This document shows, one piece after another, positions 28,012 through 35,499 of a DNA stretch of 41,325 nucleotides. The position numbers and the translations under genes were made by a program. Position 1 is the first letter of the stretch, and the number at the start of each line of letters is the position of its first letter. Where the stretch lies: NCBI GenBank assembly GCA_024280735.1, contig JAJRPO010000074.1, positions 1 to 41,325 on the forward strand. The letters run 5' to 3'. Origin of the DNA: Alphaproteobacteria bacterium (lineage in GTDB: Bacteria > Pseudomonadota > Alphaproteobacteria > Rhodobacterales > Rhodobacteraceae). Under the pieces are notes generated by a model. It was not told where the DNA came from. It ran no database searches and was given only the letters and a program-made list of their open reading frames with translations.

Positions 28012-29190
28012 TTAGGCACCTGTGCTGGTGCCAATATTATCGCCTGTTCCAGTGCCTTTGGATTTGGCGGCCGAGAGGGTTTTCTTCAACTCGCTCTCCA
28101 TTGTCACCAGTTCTTTTTCCGCATCGGCGCGCATGGCCTTGCCCTCGTCCGCGATGGCAAGGCTTTCCTCAATCGTGTCGATCAGATATTGGTTTGCGCG
28201 TTTGATGCTCTCGATGTCGAATACACCACGTTCCATTTCTTTGCGAACTTCGCGATTTGCAGTTTGCAAGTTTGCAGCATTGCTCTCTAGCAATTCATTG
28301 GTCAGATCACTGGCCGCTTTCACTGCCGCTGCGGCTTCGCGGGAGCGGTGAATGGTTACGGCCTGCGCCAGTTGAGTTTCCCAGAGCGGCACGGTGTTAA
28401 CCAATGTTGAATTGATCTTGGTCACCAGCGATTTGTCGTTTTCCTGCACCAGACGGATCGAGGGCAGGGACTGCATTGTCACCTGCCGCGTTAGTTTCAG
28501 GTCATGAACACGGCGTTCCAGATCATCGCGGGCAGATCGCAGATCACGCAATTCTTGTGCTTTCAGGATGCCCTTGTCTTTGGCGGCTTTCTCGACTTGC
28601 ATTTCTTTGGCGGGAATGGTTTTGGAGTCCAGTTCTTTAATCTTTTCTTCACCTGCCGCGATGTACAATGCCAACTCGTCATAAAACGCCAGCGTTTTAC
28701 CGTAGAGTTTGTCGAGTGACTTGATGTCTTTCAGCAACGTATGCTCGTGGCCCAGCAACTCGTCGGTTATATTGTCGATCTGGCCCTGCACTGTTTCATA
28801 ACGCGCCATGAATTTCACCACAGGTGCGGTGCGCCCCATCAGCTTTTCCCACCAGCTACGGCGGCGGTTTGGGTTCAGCTCGTCAATCGAGAATCCACGG
28901 ATCGAGGTGACGATATTGCGCAGGCTCTCTCCTGCCGGTCCGACATCTTTGTTGCGCACCCCGTCCAGCATAGAGCGGCTGATAACTTGCAATTCAGCCT
29001 GCGCCGCCGTTCCAAATTCGATAATCGACTGGGTGCTGCCCATGTCGAGTTCGGCCATACGTGACTTGATCACTTTTTTCAGGTCAGGTTTGACTTCCGA
29101 CACCACAATCAGTTCATTTTTCGGCTCTGGTAAAACCACGGCTGTTATTTCTTCCACTTCTTGCGTGGCTTCATTGCGAATCTCTGACAT
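28012..29190 (-). CDS. TelA/YaaN family protein (toxic anion resistance)
   Basis: The 392-residue protein is almost wholly alpha-helical and soluble. The family hallmarks are the RRRSWWEKLMGR segment, a long coiled coil with LDKLYGKTLAFYDELALYIAAGEEKIKEL, and the C-terminal SRE-AAAAVKAASDLTNELLESNA stretch. TelA proteins are associated with resistance to tellurite and some antimicrobials and usually accompany XpaC, as here (15 nt downstream of it). The mechanism is unknown; a cytoplasmic membrane-remodelling or scaffold role has been suggested for relatives. Confidence 0.9.
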   Translation of the reverse strand: MSEIRNEATQEVEEITAVVLPEPKNELIVVSEVKPDLKKVIKSRMAELDMGSTQSIIEFGTAAQAELQVISRSMLDGVRNKDVGPAGESLRNIVTSIRGFSIDELNPNRRRSWWEKLMGRTAPVVKFMARYETVQGQIDNITDELLGHEHTLLKDIKSLDKLYGKTLAFYDELALYIAAGEEKIKELDSKTIPAKEMQVEKAAKDKGILKAQELRDLRSARDDLERRVHDLKLTRQVTMQSLPSIRLVQENDKSLVTKINSTLVNTVPLWETQLAQAVTIHRSREAAAAVKAASDLTNELLESNAANLQTANREVRKEMERGVFDIESIKRANQYLIDTIEESLAIADEGKAMRADAEKELVTMESELKKTLSAAKSKGTGTGDNIGTSTGA

Positions 29191-29205
29191 GGGGGTCTCC
29201 GTGTG

Positions 29206-30105
29206 TTAACTGGCGCGAACGCCCTGTTGTTTTAAGCGGTCTCTGAGGACTTCTATTTCTATATCAAGATCACTGCGATCGTCCAAAAGCATCCGGTCGC
29301 GTTGCATTGCAAAGCTGGTTTCAAGATCATCCAGCAATGCGACATAGTCGGCGCGGGCATCGGCATCCTTGCGGTGGCTGTAAAGGTCGGCGAATTTAAT
29401 TGTCGCATCGCGGGCACCGCGCAGGTAAACCGACATGAATTTGCGCGCGGAGGTCAGATCACGCGGGTCTTGTTCCACAGCGCGAAACATGTCGCGGGCG
29501 GCGGATGCAAGCGTTTCTACGCGTCCTTCAAGCGGGCGGTCGCCGATGCGACGGATTGCCTGAAGTGTTTCGGACAACAATTCCTCGGCTTTATCGACGG
29601 CTTTTGCAACGCGGTCATTTTCAAATTCGTCAACGCCTTCCATGCCCTTGTTTTGCAAAGGATCGAGGCCAAAACTGGCGAGGTGTGCAGCTGTTGCCAG
29701 CCCGCCAAACACCAATGATGTCAGCACTCCTTGGTGCCAACCGCCAAAGGCAGCCAGGGCCACGCCCAGACCGGTAAGTACGGCGGCAAAAATCTTGCGT
29801 GGGATGGCGGGTTTGCGGGCCACATTGCGGGCATTGAACGCCTCCTCTGCGGCCAATCCATCGCGCAGCAACCAAGGTGACAGCAACAACAGGGCCAAAG
29901 CACCGAATTCAGCAATCATACCGGAGGCATTGCCCCCGGACATTTCAAAAATGCCGCTTATTAGCAGTGGTAGAGGGGCCAAAAACAGCAATTTGGAACG
30001 GAAGTTGGATTTATGGGCCTTGCGCCCGCGAAATTTGTTTTTGGGCGGATGTGTCGCCTTTTTGTGCCCATCGGGGCTGAAATCCCCGCCAAAATTCTGC
30101 GCCAT
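29206..30105 (-). CDS. XpaC-like protein (5-bromo-4-chloroindolyl phosphate hydrolysis family)
   Basis: The 299-residue protein has a basic N-terminus and two pairs of hydrophobic segments within residues 35-140. A cytoplasmic helical domain (about 160-299: KAEELLSETLQAIRRIGDRPL, MSVYLRGARDATIKFADLY) follows. The family name comes from B. subtilis XpaC, and its hydrolase activity is doubtful. In B. subtilis xpaC and the telA homologue yaaN are adjacent, as the two genes are here. Its ATG overlaps the stop of a 30-codon gene as TGATG. Confidence 0.85.
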   Translation of the reverse strand: MAQNFGGDFSPDGHKKATHPPKNKFRGRKAHKSNFRSKLLFLAPLPLLISGIFEMSGGNASGMIAEFGALALLLLSPWLLRDGLAAEEAFNARNVARKPAIPRKIFAAVLTGLGVALAAFGGWHQGVLTSLVFGGLATAAHLASFGLDPLQNKGMEGVDEFENDRVAKAVDKAEELLSETLQAIRRIGDRPLEGRVETLASAARDMFRAVEQDPRDLTSARKFMSVYLRGARDATIKFADLYSHRKDADARADYVALLDDLETSFAMQRDRMLLDDRSDLDIEIEVLRDRLKQQGVRAS

Positions 30106-30197
30106 CAGGCGGCCCCGCCGAAAGAGCCGAAAGAGACAACAAGGATAAGGGCGAACAACACAATAAAGGCGATTGCTTGCAATGATGATGCTGACAT
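30105..30197 (-). CDS. 30-residue single-pass membrane microprotein
   Basis: ATG at 30197 opens a 30-codon frame beginning MSASSLQAIAFIVLFALI and ending SFGGAA, with one hydrophobic helix covering roughly residues 6-23. Its TGA shares one base with the XpaC start (TGATG), a configuration typical of translational coupling. There is no homology I can name, but an isolated hydrophobic frame with exactly this junction at the head of XpaC-TelA is unlikely by chance. It may be a small subunit of the XpaC/TelA membrane assembly. Confidence 0.6.
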   Translation of the reverse strand: MSASSLQAIAFIVLFALILVVSFGSFGGAA

Positions 30198-30333
30198 AAG
30201 GCCCCTGATCTGTTGGCGTGTAATCCTAAACTTGCAATCAATATAAGGTGCGCCGTGCGGCGATACCAGTGCAGGAAGGGGACTTATTTATTTCTTGTGG
30301 GTTGTTTGAGGGCGTATTTGCCACCCCAAACCA

Positions 30334-31098
30334 TCATTGTTCACATAATAGGCGGGATTTCGCAGGCAAATCTGTTTCCAGCGCACGGGTTGCGTAATAG
30401 GTGCCGCGAACATCACGGCCCAGTCGTTGGGCACGCAGTAAACTGATAAGTCGGCGAAACGGGCGCAGTGCTTTGGCGAGTTTCAGCAAAGCAGGTTTGG
30501 TTTCATCTGGTGCCCCCTGAAAATACTGTTCTTTCAAAGCCTGTAACACCGTCTCTGGTGACTCATGAAATTCGCAGACCGATCCCAGAAACAACCAGAA
30601 ATCCCGCGCTTGCGCGTCTGCCAGTGACATGGTTTGGCCAGGATCTTCTTCGAGATCTAGAATGGATAGGGTGCCGGTGTCCGGTTCGATTAGGTAGTCT
30701 TTTAGGTGAGGGCGGCCATGGGCAAGGCCCGCATTGTGGATTTTTAGCAGGAGGTCCAAGGCCTGTATGACAAGATCAGATATGGTTTTTTGATCCGCGG
30801 TATTTTGCAGGTAAACACGGAGTGATTTGCCACAATCGGATAATATTACCCGGTCCTCGCCCACGTGCAAGACCTTTGGAACTGGCAGGCCAGCCGCATG
30901 AAACACCTGAAGCCGGCTGGCCTCTTGGCGCAAACCGATCATGCCGCCGACCGAATTTGTCGGCTGCAGTGCCGTTGGCAAGAATATACACAGCAATCGA
31001 TGCAGCGGTACAAACAGGCCGACGCGCGCGGGCTCGGGGCGTTTTATCCAGGCGGGTTGGGCCTCATACTCTGTGCGTTCCGTCCGCAAAGGGGGCAT
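30334..31098 (-). CDS. Bud32/lipopolysaccharide-kinase-like protein with HGRP catalytic loop
   Basis: The 254-residue protein follows a reduced protein-kinase fold. It has a possible ATP lysine in WIKR (K19), the GLRQEASRLQVFHAAGLPVPKVL segment, ILSDCG hinge, AHGRPHLKDYLI (127-137) as catalytic loop and ILDLEED (about 146-152) in place of DFG. Kdo/LPS kinases usually have HGD in the loop; here it reads HGR, with an Asp five residues after the Gly. I recall the HGRP form from relatives in this lineage, so it may be a subfamily trait. It lies 13 nt behind TerC in the stress cluster, and 136 nt separate it from the microprotein. Confidence 0.7.
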   Translation of the reverse strand: MPPLRTERTEYEAQPAWIKRPEPARVGLFVPLHRLLCIFLPTALQPTNSVGGMIGLRQEASRLQVFHAAGLPVPKVLHVGEDRVILSDCGKSLRVYLQNTADQKTISDLVIQALDLLLKIHNAGLAHGRPHLKDYLIEPDTGTLSILDLEEDPGQTMSLADAQARDFWLFLGSVCEFHESPETVLQALKEQYFQGAPDETKPALLKLAKALRPFRRLISLLRAQRLGRDVRGTYYATRALETDLPAKSRLLCEQ

Positions 31099-31111
31099 TG
31101 AATTATCCCTG

Positions 31112-31930
31112 CTATTCTCCTTGCTCGTGTTTGCGTTCTTCGGCCAGTTTTCGTTGATACCCAGTTTGCACTATTTCAACAATAACTAGAACAACAACCG
31201 AGAAATAGAAGGTTGTCTTGGACATTGGCAACAATTCATGACCAAAGATGCGAATTTGCAGGGCATCATCGTGCATCGCATGGGCCGCCGCTGGGCCTGC
31301 CTCTCCCAGCAGAACAACGCCGACAATCAGCAGGATGAACAGGCCCAACACCTCATACATGCGGTTCTTTTTGAGGAAGGTGGTCACACCGTCAGCCAAC
31401 AGCAACATGGCAAGGCCAGAGGCCAGAATGGCAATCGCCAAGATGGGGAATACATCTGTAATGGCCAGCGCGGAGAGGATTGAATCAAAGCTGAAGACAA
31501 GGTTCATCATGACGATCATCACCACCACTTGGATTGCCGACTTTCCGGCGCGGGCTTCAGGGTCATTTTCCAGATGCTCGATTGACAGCATGTGGGTGAT
31601 CTCTTTGAAGGCGGTGTACATGATGAACACCCCGCCGACGACAAATACGGCAGTAGAAAAATTCACGCCGCCCTCTATGATGCCGGGCACGTCAAACACA
31701 TAAAACGGTTCCCGCATCAAATCGATCAGGCGAACCATGACAAACAGCAACACAACCCGCAGGGCCACAGCGATAATGATGCCCCAAAAGCGTACGGATT
31801 TTTGTTTATCCACGGGCGCGCGCTGCGATTCGATAGATATAAAGAGCAGGTTGTCAAACCCGAGTACGGCTTGCAGAAAGATCAACACGCCAAGGTTTGC
31901 AGCGTTTTCGAGTGTAAAAAGATCGGCCAT
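31112..31930 (-). CDS. TerC family integral membrane protein
   Basis: The 272-residue protein has about seven membrane segments and the TerC acidic signatures LGFDNLLFISI near the N-terminus and VFSFDSILSALA in the middle. TerC proteins are linked to tellurite resistance and, in several bacteria, to manganese export and metallation of secreted proteins. ATG 31930 is preferred to one 15 nt upstream because a GGGA sits before it. It is the first gene of the minus-strand cluster ending in the rhomboid protease. Its leader contains a 5-bp hairpin followed by five U (31966-31983), a possible attenuator. Confidence 0.88.
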   Translation of the reverse strand: MADLFTLENAANLGVLIFLQAVLGFDNLLFISIESQRAPVDKQKSVRFWGIIIAVALRVVLLFVMVRLIDLMREPFYVFDVPGIIEGGVNFSTAVFVVGGVFIMYTAFKEITHMLSIEHLENDPEARAGKSAIQVVVMIVMMNLVFSFDSILSALAITDVFPILAIAILASGLAMLLLADGVTTFLKKNRMYEVLGLFILLIVGVVLLGEAGPAAAHAMHDDALQIRIFGHELLPMSKTTFYFSVVVLVIVEIVQTGYQRKLAEERKHEQGE

Positions 31931-32009
31931 TGATCCCGTTCCCATCCAGATTTGAAGTTCCCCCTAAAAAGCCACAGAGTGGCGGGAAGGGCAAGGTACA
32001 GAATTCACT

Positions 32010-32036
32010 ACACTTAAGGGTGAATTGTGATGTGTG
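32010..32036. repeat. Partial copy of the 33308-33393 palindromic element
   Basis: The segment AGGGTGAATTGTGATG matches one inner arm of the larger palindrome at 33346-33364 and is preceded by a diverged opposite arm (TTCACTACACTTAAG). It lies between the divergent TerC and cold-shock genes. Confidence 0.45.
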
Positions 32037-32046
32037 AGTTTCCGTT

Positions 32047-32074
32047 TTGAGGGAATCGCTTCCTGAGGTATGGT
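32047..32074 (+). promoter_or_regulatory. Possible promoter of the cold-shock gene
   Basis: TTGAGG (32047-32052), a 16-nt spacer and TATGGT (32069-32074) form a moderate sigma70 match. Transcription from here would give a leader of about 100 nt, in keeping with the long 5' leaders of csp mRNAs. A TGACGTGACGTCA near-palindrome follows at 32078-32090. Confidence 0.4.
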
Positions 32075-32183
32075 GCTTGACGTGACGTCATGTTTGGCCG
32101 CTTTGGATTTAGCGACCCGACAAATGGCGTTGCATTCAGGTATTTGCAGAATCGCGAGTGCTGAAAACAGAAGGATGAATACA

Positions 32184-32393
32184 TTGGCCAAAGGAACGGT
32201 TAAATGGTTCAACGCTGACAAAGGGTATGGATTTATCCAGCCAGCCGATGGGGGCAATGATATTTTTGTCCATATCTCGGAGGTACAAAGCTCTGGCTTG
32301 CAAGGCTTGAACAACGACCAGCCGGTCGAATTTGAATTGATTGACGGGCTGGATGGCCGCCAGATGGCGGGCAATATCAGCGTGTTGGAATAG
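32184..32393 (+). CDS. CspA-family cold-shock protein
   Basis: This 69-residue single OB-fold protein binds single-stranded RNA and DNA and melts mRNA structure. RNP-1 (KGYGFIQP) and RNP-2 (DIFVHIS) are intact, in the usual order after GTVKWFN. The start is ambiguous. An ATG at 32175 directly abuts the AGAAGG ribosome-binding site, whereas TTG 32184 lies 9 nt behind it and yields the canonical N-terminus MAKGTVKWFN, so the TTG is preferred. Confidence 0.9.
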   Translation: MAKGTVKWFNADKGYGFIQPADGGNDIFVHISEVQSSGLQGLNNDQPVEFELIDGLDGRQMAGNISVLE

Positions 32394-32437
32394 GGCGCAG
32401 ATCACCCCAGTAGGGGCATACTCGCGTGACGCAGGCT

Positions 32438-33265
32438 TTAGCGCTGCCTGCGGGCAGGGGGTTTTGCCTTGCCGCCTTTTTTGAAATTGCGCGCTTTGGC
32501 GGGCTTTTTCGCAGGCTCTGGTGCCTCCTCCGGTGCCATGCCCAATTGGTCCCGTAGCACCTTGGGTTTGATTTCTTCAACTTCGCCCGGGTTCAGGGAT
32601 TTCAACTGAAATGGCCCGTAAGAAATACGAATCAGGCGGTTCACAACCAGACCAACTGATTCCATCGCGCGGCGCACTTCGCGGTTTTTACCTTCGCGCA
32701 GGCCAATGGTCAGCCAGGCATTCGCGCCTTGTTGCCGGTCAATTGCTACTGCCATGCCTTGAAACCGCTCGCCGTCCACCGTCACGCCTTTGCGCAACGG
32801 CTCCAACATTGTATCTGTGGGCCGTCCGTTCACCCGAATGCGGTATTTGCGCACCCAACCGGTTGAGGGCAACTCCAGCTTACGTTTCAGCTCGCCGTCA
32901 TTGGTCAGCAATAACAGCCCCTCGGAGTTAATATCGAGGCGCCCGATGGTCATCACGCGCGGCATGGTTTCCGGCAGTTTGTCAAAAATCGTGGTGCGGC
33001 CTTTTTCGTCATTGTTACTGGAAACCAGCCCTGTGGGTTTGTGATACAGCCACATGCGCATGGCGTCAGCGGTGCCAACCGGTTTGCCATCCACCGTAAT
33101 TTCGTCGGTGTCGGTGACTTTGATTGCGGGTGTGGTCAGCAGTTGGCCATTCAGATGCACCCGCCCGGCGTCAATCATGCGTTCCACATCACGGCGCGAG
33201 GCAACACCGGCACGGGAGAGGAATTTGGCGATCCGGTCGCCCTCAGGGGGGAGTTTGTTTGTCAT
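32438..33265 (-). CDS. rluB: 23S rRNA pseudouridine synthase (RluB/RsuA family)
   Basis: The 275-residue protein has an N-terminal S4 RNA-binding domain (about residues 10-60: RIAKFLSRAGVASRRDVERMIDAGRVHLNG). The RsuA/RluB catalytic domain follows, with D111 in GRLDINSEGLLLLTNDG, and REGKNREVRR later. The C-terminus is a short Lys/Ala/Pro-rich basic tail. ATG 33265 is preferred to an upstream TTG. RluB modifies helix 80 region uridine 2605 of 23S rRNA in E. coli; RluE or RluF specificity cannot be excluded. Confidence 0.88.
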   Translation of the reverse strand: MTNKLPPEGDRIAKFLSRAGVASRRDVERMIDAGRVHLNGQLLTTPAIKVTDTDEITVDGKPVGTADAMRMWLYHKPTGLVSSNNDEKGRTTIFDKLPETMPRVMTIGRLDINSEGLLLLTNDGELKRKLELPSTGWVRKYRIRVNGRPTDTMLEPLRKGVTVDGERFQGMAVAIDRQQGANAWLTIGLREGKNREVRRAMESVGLVVNRLIRISYGPFQLKSLNPGEVEEIKPKVLRDQLGMAPEEAPEPAKKPAKARNFKKGGKAKPPARRQR

Positions 33266-33307
33266 TTCGCCGGAGTACACTGGCGCGCGGGCGGAGTCCA
33301 AGGTTAA

Positions 33308-33393
33308 AGCGCTTTGTGTTTATTTTGAATCACAAATCACCCTAAGGGTGGGTGAATTGTGATGTTTTTGGTTTAGGCAAAACGCAAAGCGCT
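33308..33393. repeat. 86-bp nested palindrome (MITE-like element)
   Basis: Outer arms AGCGCTTTGTGTTT (33308-33321) and the inverse of 33380-33393 match with one mismatch. Inner arms TCACAAATCACCC (33330-33342) and GGGTGAATTGTGA (33350-33362) also match with one mismatch. The element lies between the MFS stop and the rluB start, and a partial copy is at 32010-32036. There is no coding capacity. It resembles a non-autonomous mobile or REP-type repeat, and could form a long RNA hairpin behind the MFS gene. Confidence 0.7.
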
Positions 33394-33398
33394 CTAAG

Positions 33399-34664
33399 TC
33401 AGGAAAACTTGGCCTGTTTTAAGACGTCATTCGATAAATGCCGCCAGATTGCCACAGTTAAAAGGGTCATCATGGCCGCGCCAAGAACAAAAGGTGCGCG
33501 CAAGGCGAGGTCATGGAGGAGGAATACCTCTGCCAGTTTGACCGACAGGCCGGAAGCAATCAGCCCCAGCGGCATCATCCCCCAGCCAAAGAAACGGTAA
33601 ACGCTGTTCACACGGCCTAGCAGATGCTCGGGAATATGGCGTTGGCGCAGGGATACGGTGATGGAATTCCACACCATAGAGACAAAACTTGCCGCCGCCA
33701 TCATAACCCAGATAGGGGCTGCGTGGTTGGCCACGGCCACCACGGCGATTTGCGCGGACAGCACAATCAGGGTGATCCGCAGGGCCAGCCCTGCGCCCAG
33801 TTGGCGGGTGACTTTTTCGGCAAAGATACCGCCCAGAATGCCACCAAAAGCATCCGCCGTTAGCAACAGCCCAAATTGTGGCGCACTGAGGTTTAGGACG
33901 TCTTGGGCAAACAGGATCAGACCGATGGTCATCATATGATAAGTGGCGTTCATGATCCCAAGGCATAGGGCGAGATTGCGGAGTAGGGCGTTGCGCCACA
34001 GGAAGGCAAAGCCCTCGGACAACTCGGTTTTCCACGGTTTACGGTCGCGCGGTTTTGGTTTGAAATCGCCGCGAATGGCGAAGATCAAGATGGCGGAAAA
34101 GCCAAAGCCGAGGCAGTTGAACAGAAAGGCAAAGGGCACGGCCACAGCGATGATAAATCCGGCGACGGGCGGGCCGATCAGGGAGTTCATCAAAACTTCG
34201 ATGCTCCACATGCGCCCGTTGGCGGCCTCTAATCGCTCGGTGGGAACAATGGCGGGCATCAGGGTTTGGGCCGCGTTATCGCGCAACACTTCGGCAAATC
34301 CGATGATCAGGGCAGAGAATAGGAGTATCCAGTAGAGAGGGGCAGTTGGGAAACCCGCGGTAAGGCCAATCGGTATGGCATTCCAAACAGCCCAGGCCAG
34401 AAAGGCGAGTGCTACAAACCTGAATAAATCCATTGAGATTACAAGCTTACGGCGGTCAAATCGATCCGTGATCACACCGGCTGGCAGGGAAAACAGCAGC
34501 CATGGCAGGCGTAACGCAACCGCCACCAGGGCAATCGCCACGGGGTCGCGGGTGATCAATGACGCCAACCACGGCCATGCAATAATGCCGATGCCATCAC
34601 CCAAATTGGCAATGGCGCTGGCAGCCCAGAGCAGGGGATAGTTTTTTCCGAGGGGTTTAGGCAT
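33399..34664 (-). CDS. Major facilitator superfamily exporter (EntS-like)
   Basis: The 421-residue protein has about twelve membrane segments and the MFS_3 pattern: a NLGDGIGIIAWPWL first helix, the loop motif GVITDRFDRRKLV between helices 2 and 3, and EVLRDNAAQTLMP later. Relatives export siderophores, macrolides or other small molecules. It lies 46 nt behind the DUF2063 gene of the bufferin-like operon on the same strand, so co-transcription is likely. The intervening 15-bp palindrome covers its ribosome-binding region. Confidence 0.85.
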   Translation of the reverse strand: MPKPLGKNYPLLWAASAIANLGDGIGIIAWPWLASLITRDPVAIALVAVALRLPWLLFSLPAGVITDRFDRRKLVISMDLFRFVALAFLAWAVWNAIPIGLTAGFPTAPLYWILLFSALIIGFAEVLRDNAAQTLMPAIVPTERLEAANGRMWSIEVLMNSLIGPPVAGFIIAVAVPFAFLFNCLGFGFSAILIFAIRGDFKPKPRDRKPWKTELSEGFAFLWRNALLRNLALCLGIMNATYHMMTIGLILFAQDVLNLSAPQFGLLLTADAFGGILGGIFAEKVTRQLGAGLALRITLIVLSAQIAVVAVANHAAPIWVMMAAASFVSMVWNSITVSLRQRHIPEHLLGRVNSVYRFFGWGMMPLGLIASGLSVKLAEVFLLHDLALRAPFVLGAAMMTLLTVAIWRHLSNDVLKQAKFS

Positions 34665-34669
34665 TAATC

Positions 34670-34705
34670 GGTATCTCTTTCACGTCAATGCGTGAAAGAG
34701 ATACC
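34670..34705 (-). promoter_or_regulatory. Perfect 15-bp palindrome over the MFS ribosome-binding site
   Basis: GGTATCTCTTTCACG (34670-34684) and its exact inverse (34691-34705) flank a 6-nt loop. Transcribed leftward it would form a stable hairpin ending 5 nt before the MFS ATG, with the AAAGAG ribosome-binding sequence in its 3' arm. It could sequester translation initiation, act as an operator, or stabilise the upstream mRNA. No T-run follows, so it is not a classic terminator. Confidence 0.65.
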
Positions 34706-34710
34706 ACCGC

Positions 34711-35499
34711 CTAGCCAATGTCAATCCGCGTAATCAGTCCGGTGTTCAGCCAGCCTGTGATACAACCCGCAACCCTTGCGGCAGCAGTATCCGGGTCATC
34801 CAGAAAGGCCGCCGTTTCACATAACATTGCAAAATCAGCCCCTTGCAGGCTCAATTCAAGCAGGGCGGTTTCCTCGGTTGTCAGTTTTTTGTAACGTGAC
34901 ATTAGCTCAAGGCGCCAGATTTGAACGCCTGTCTCCTCGGCCAGGTTCGCAGGCGCAGGCGGGGTTTGATTTGACTTGAGCGCAGTATAAATCGCGTGTG
35001 CGTTGGTTTTGAATTTCAATAATGTGCAGGCGGGAATCGGCACGAAAATGGCTTGGGCCACTTGTTCGGCGGGTACTTTGGCGAGGTCTTCCATCAAAGC
35101 CACGGGTGAGTTCTCAGCGTCAAAAGCCACGCCAATAGTCCATTCCAGCGCGGCAATTTCTGCGGCAATCGGGTGGGCTTGCAACATTGGATCGGATTTC
35201 AGGTATTCGGCGAAACCTTTGCCCACCCAGCGCGCATTGAAATAACCCGAGGGGTGCTTATCCAGATAGCGATCCGCCGCATCGTGAAAAACCTGATCAC
35301 CCAGAAAGCTCCATAATGTATCGTAATCAGTGGCCAGTATCGAAATTAGGCGAGCTTTATAGGCGTATTGATAGACACCCAAACGATCCGCTTTTTCAGC
35401 CCCCACGGGAACCGACAATTGATCCAGAGTTTTCTGTTCCCCGTGCATGACATCGTTTTGCAGGGCCGCTTGCAGCGCGGCAAGGTTCGGCGCGCTCAT
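34711..35499 (-). CDS. bufC: DUF2063 protein, MNIO partner (BufC/HvfC type)
   Basis: The 262-residue protein has the N-terminal DUF2063 domain (residues about 5-100, with LGVYQYAYKARLISILATDYDTLWSFLGDQVFH and YLDKHPSGYFNARWVG) and a winged-helix-like C-terminal part. In established systems this protein acts as the substrate-recruiting partner of a DUF692 multinuclear iron oxygenase during Cys modification of a precursor peptide. Its start overlaps the bufB stop as ATGA. Confidence 0.85.
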   Translation of the reverse strand: MSAPNLAALQAALQNDVMHGEQKTLDQLSVPVGAEKADRLGVYQYAYKARLISILATDYDTLWSFLGDQVFHDAADRYLDKHPSGYFNARWVGKGFAEYLKSDPMLQAHPIAAEIAALEWTIGVAFDAENSPVALMEDLAKVPAEQVAQAIFVPIPACTLLKFKTNAHAIYTALKSNQTPPAPANLAEETGVQIWRLELMSRYKKLTTEETALLELSLQGADFAMLCETAAFLDDPDTAAARVAGCITGWLNTGLITRIDIG

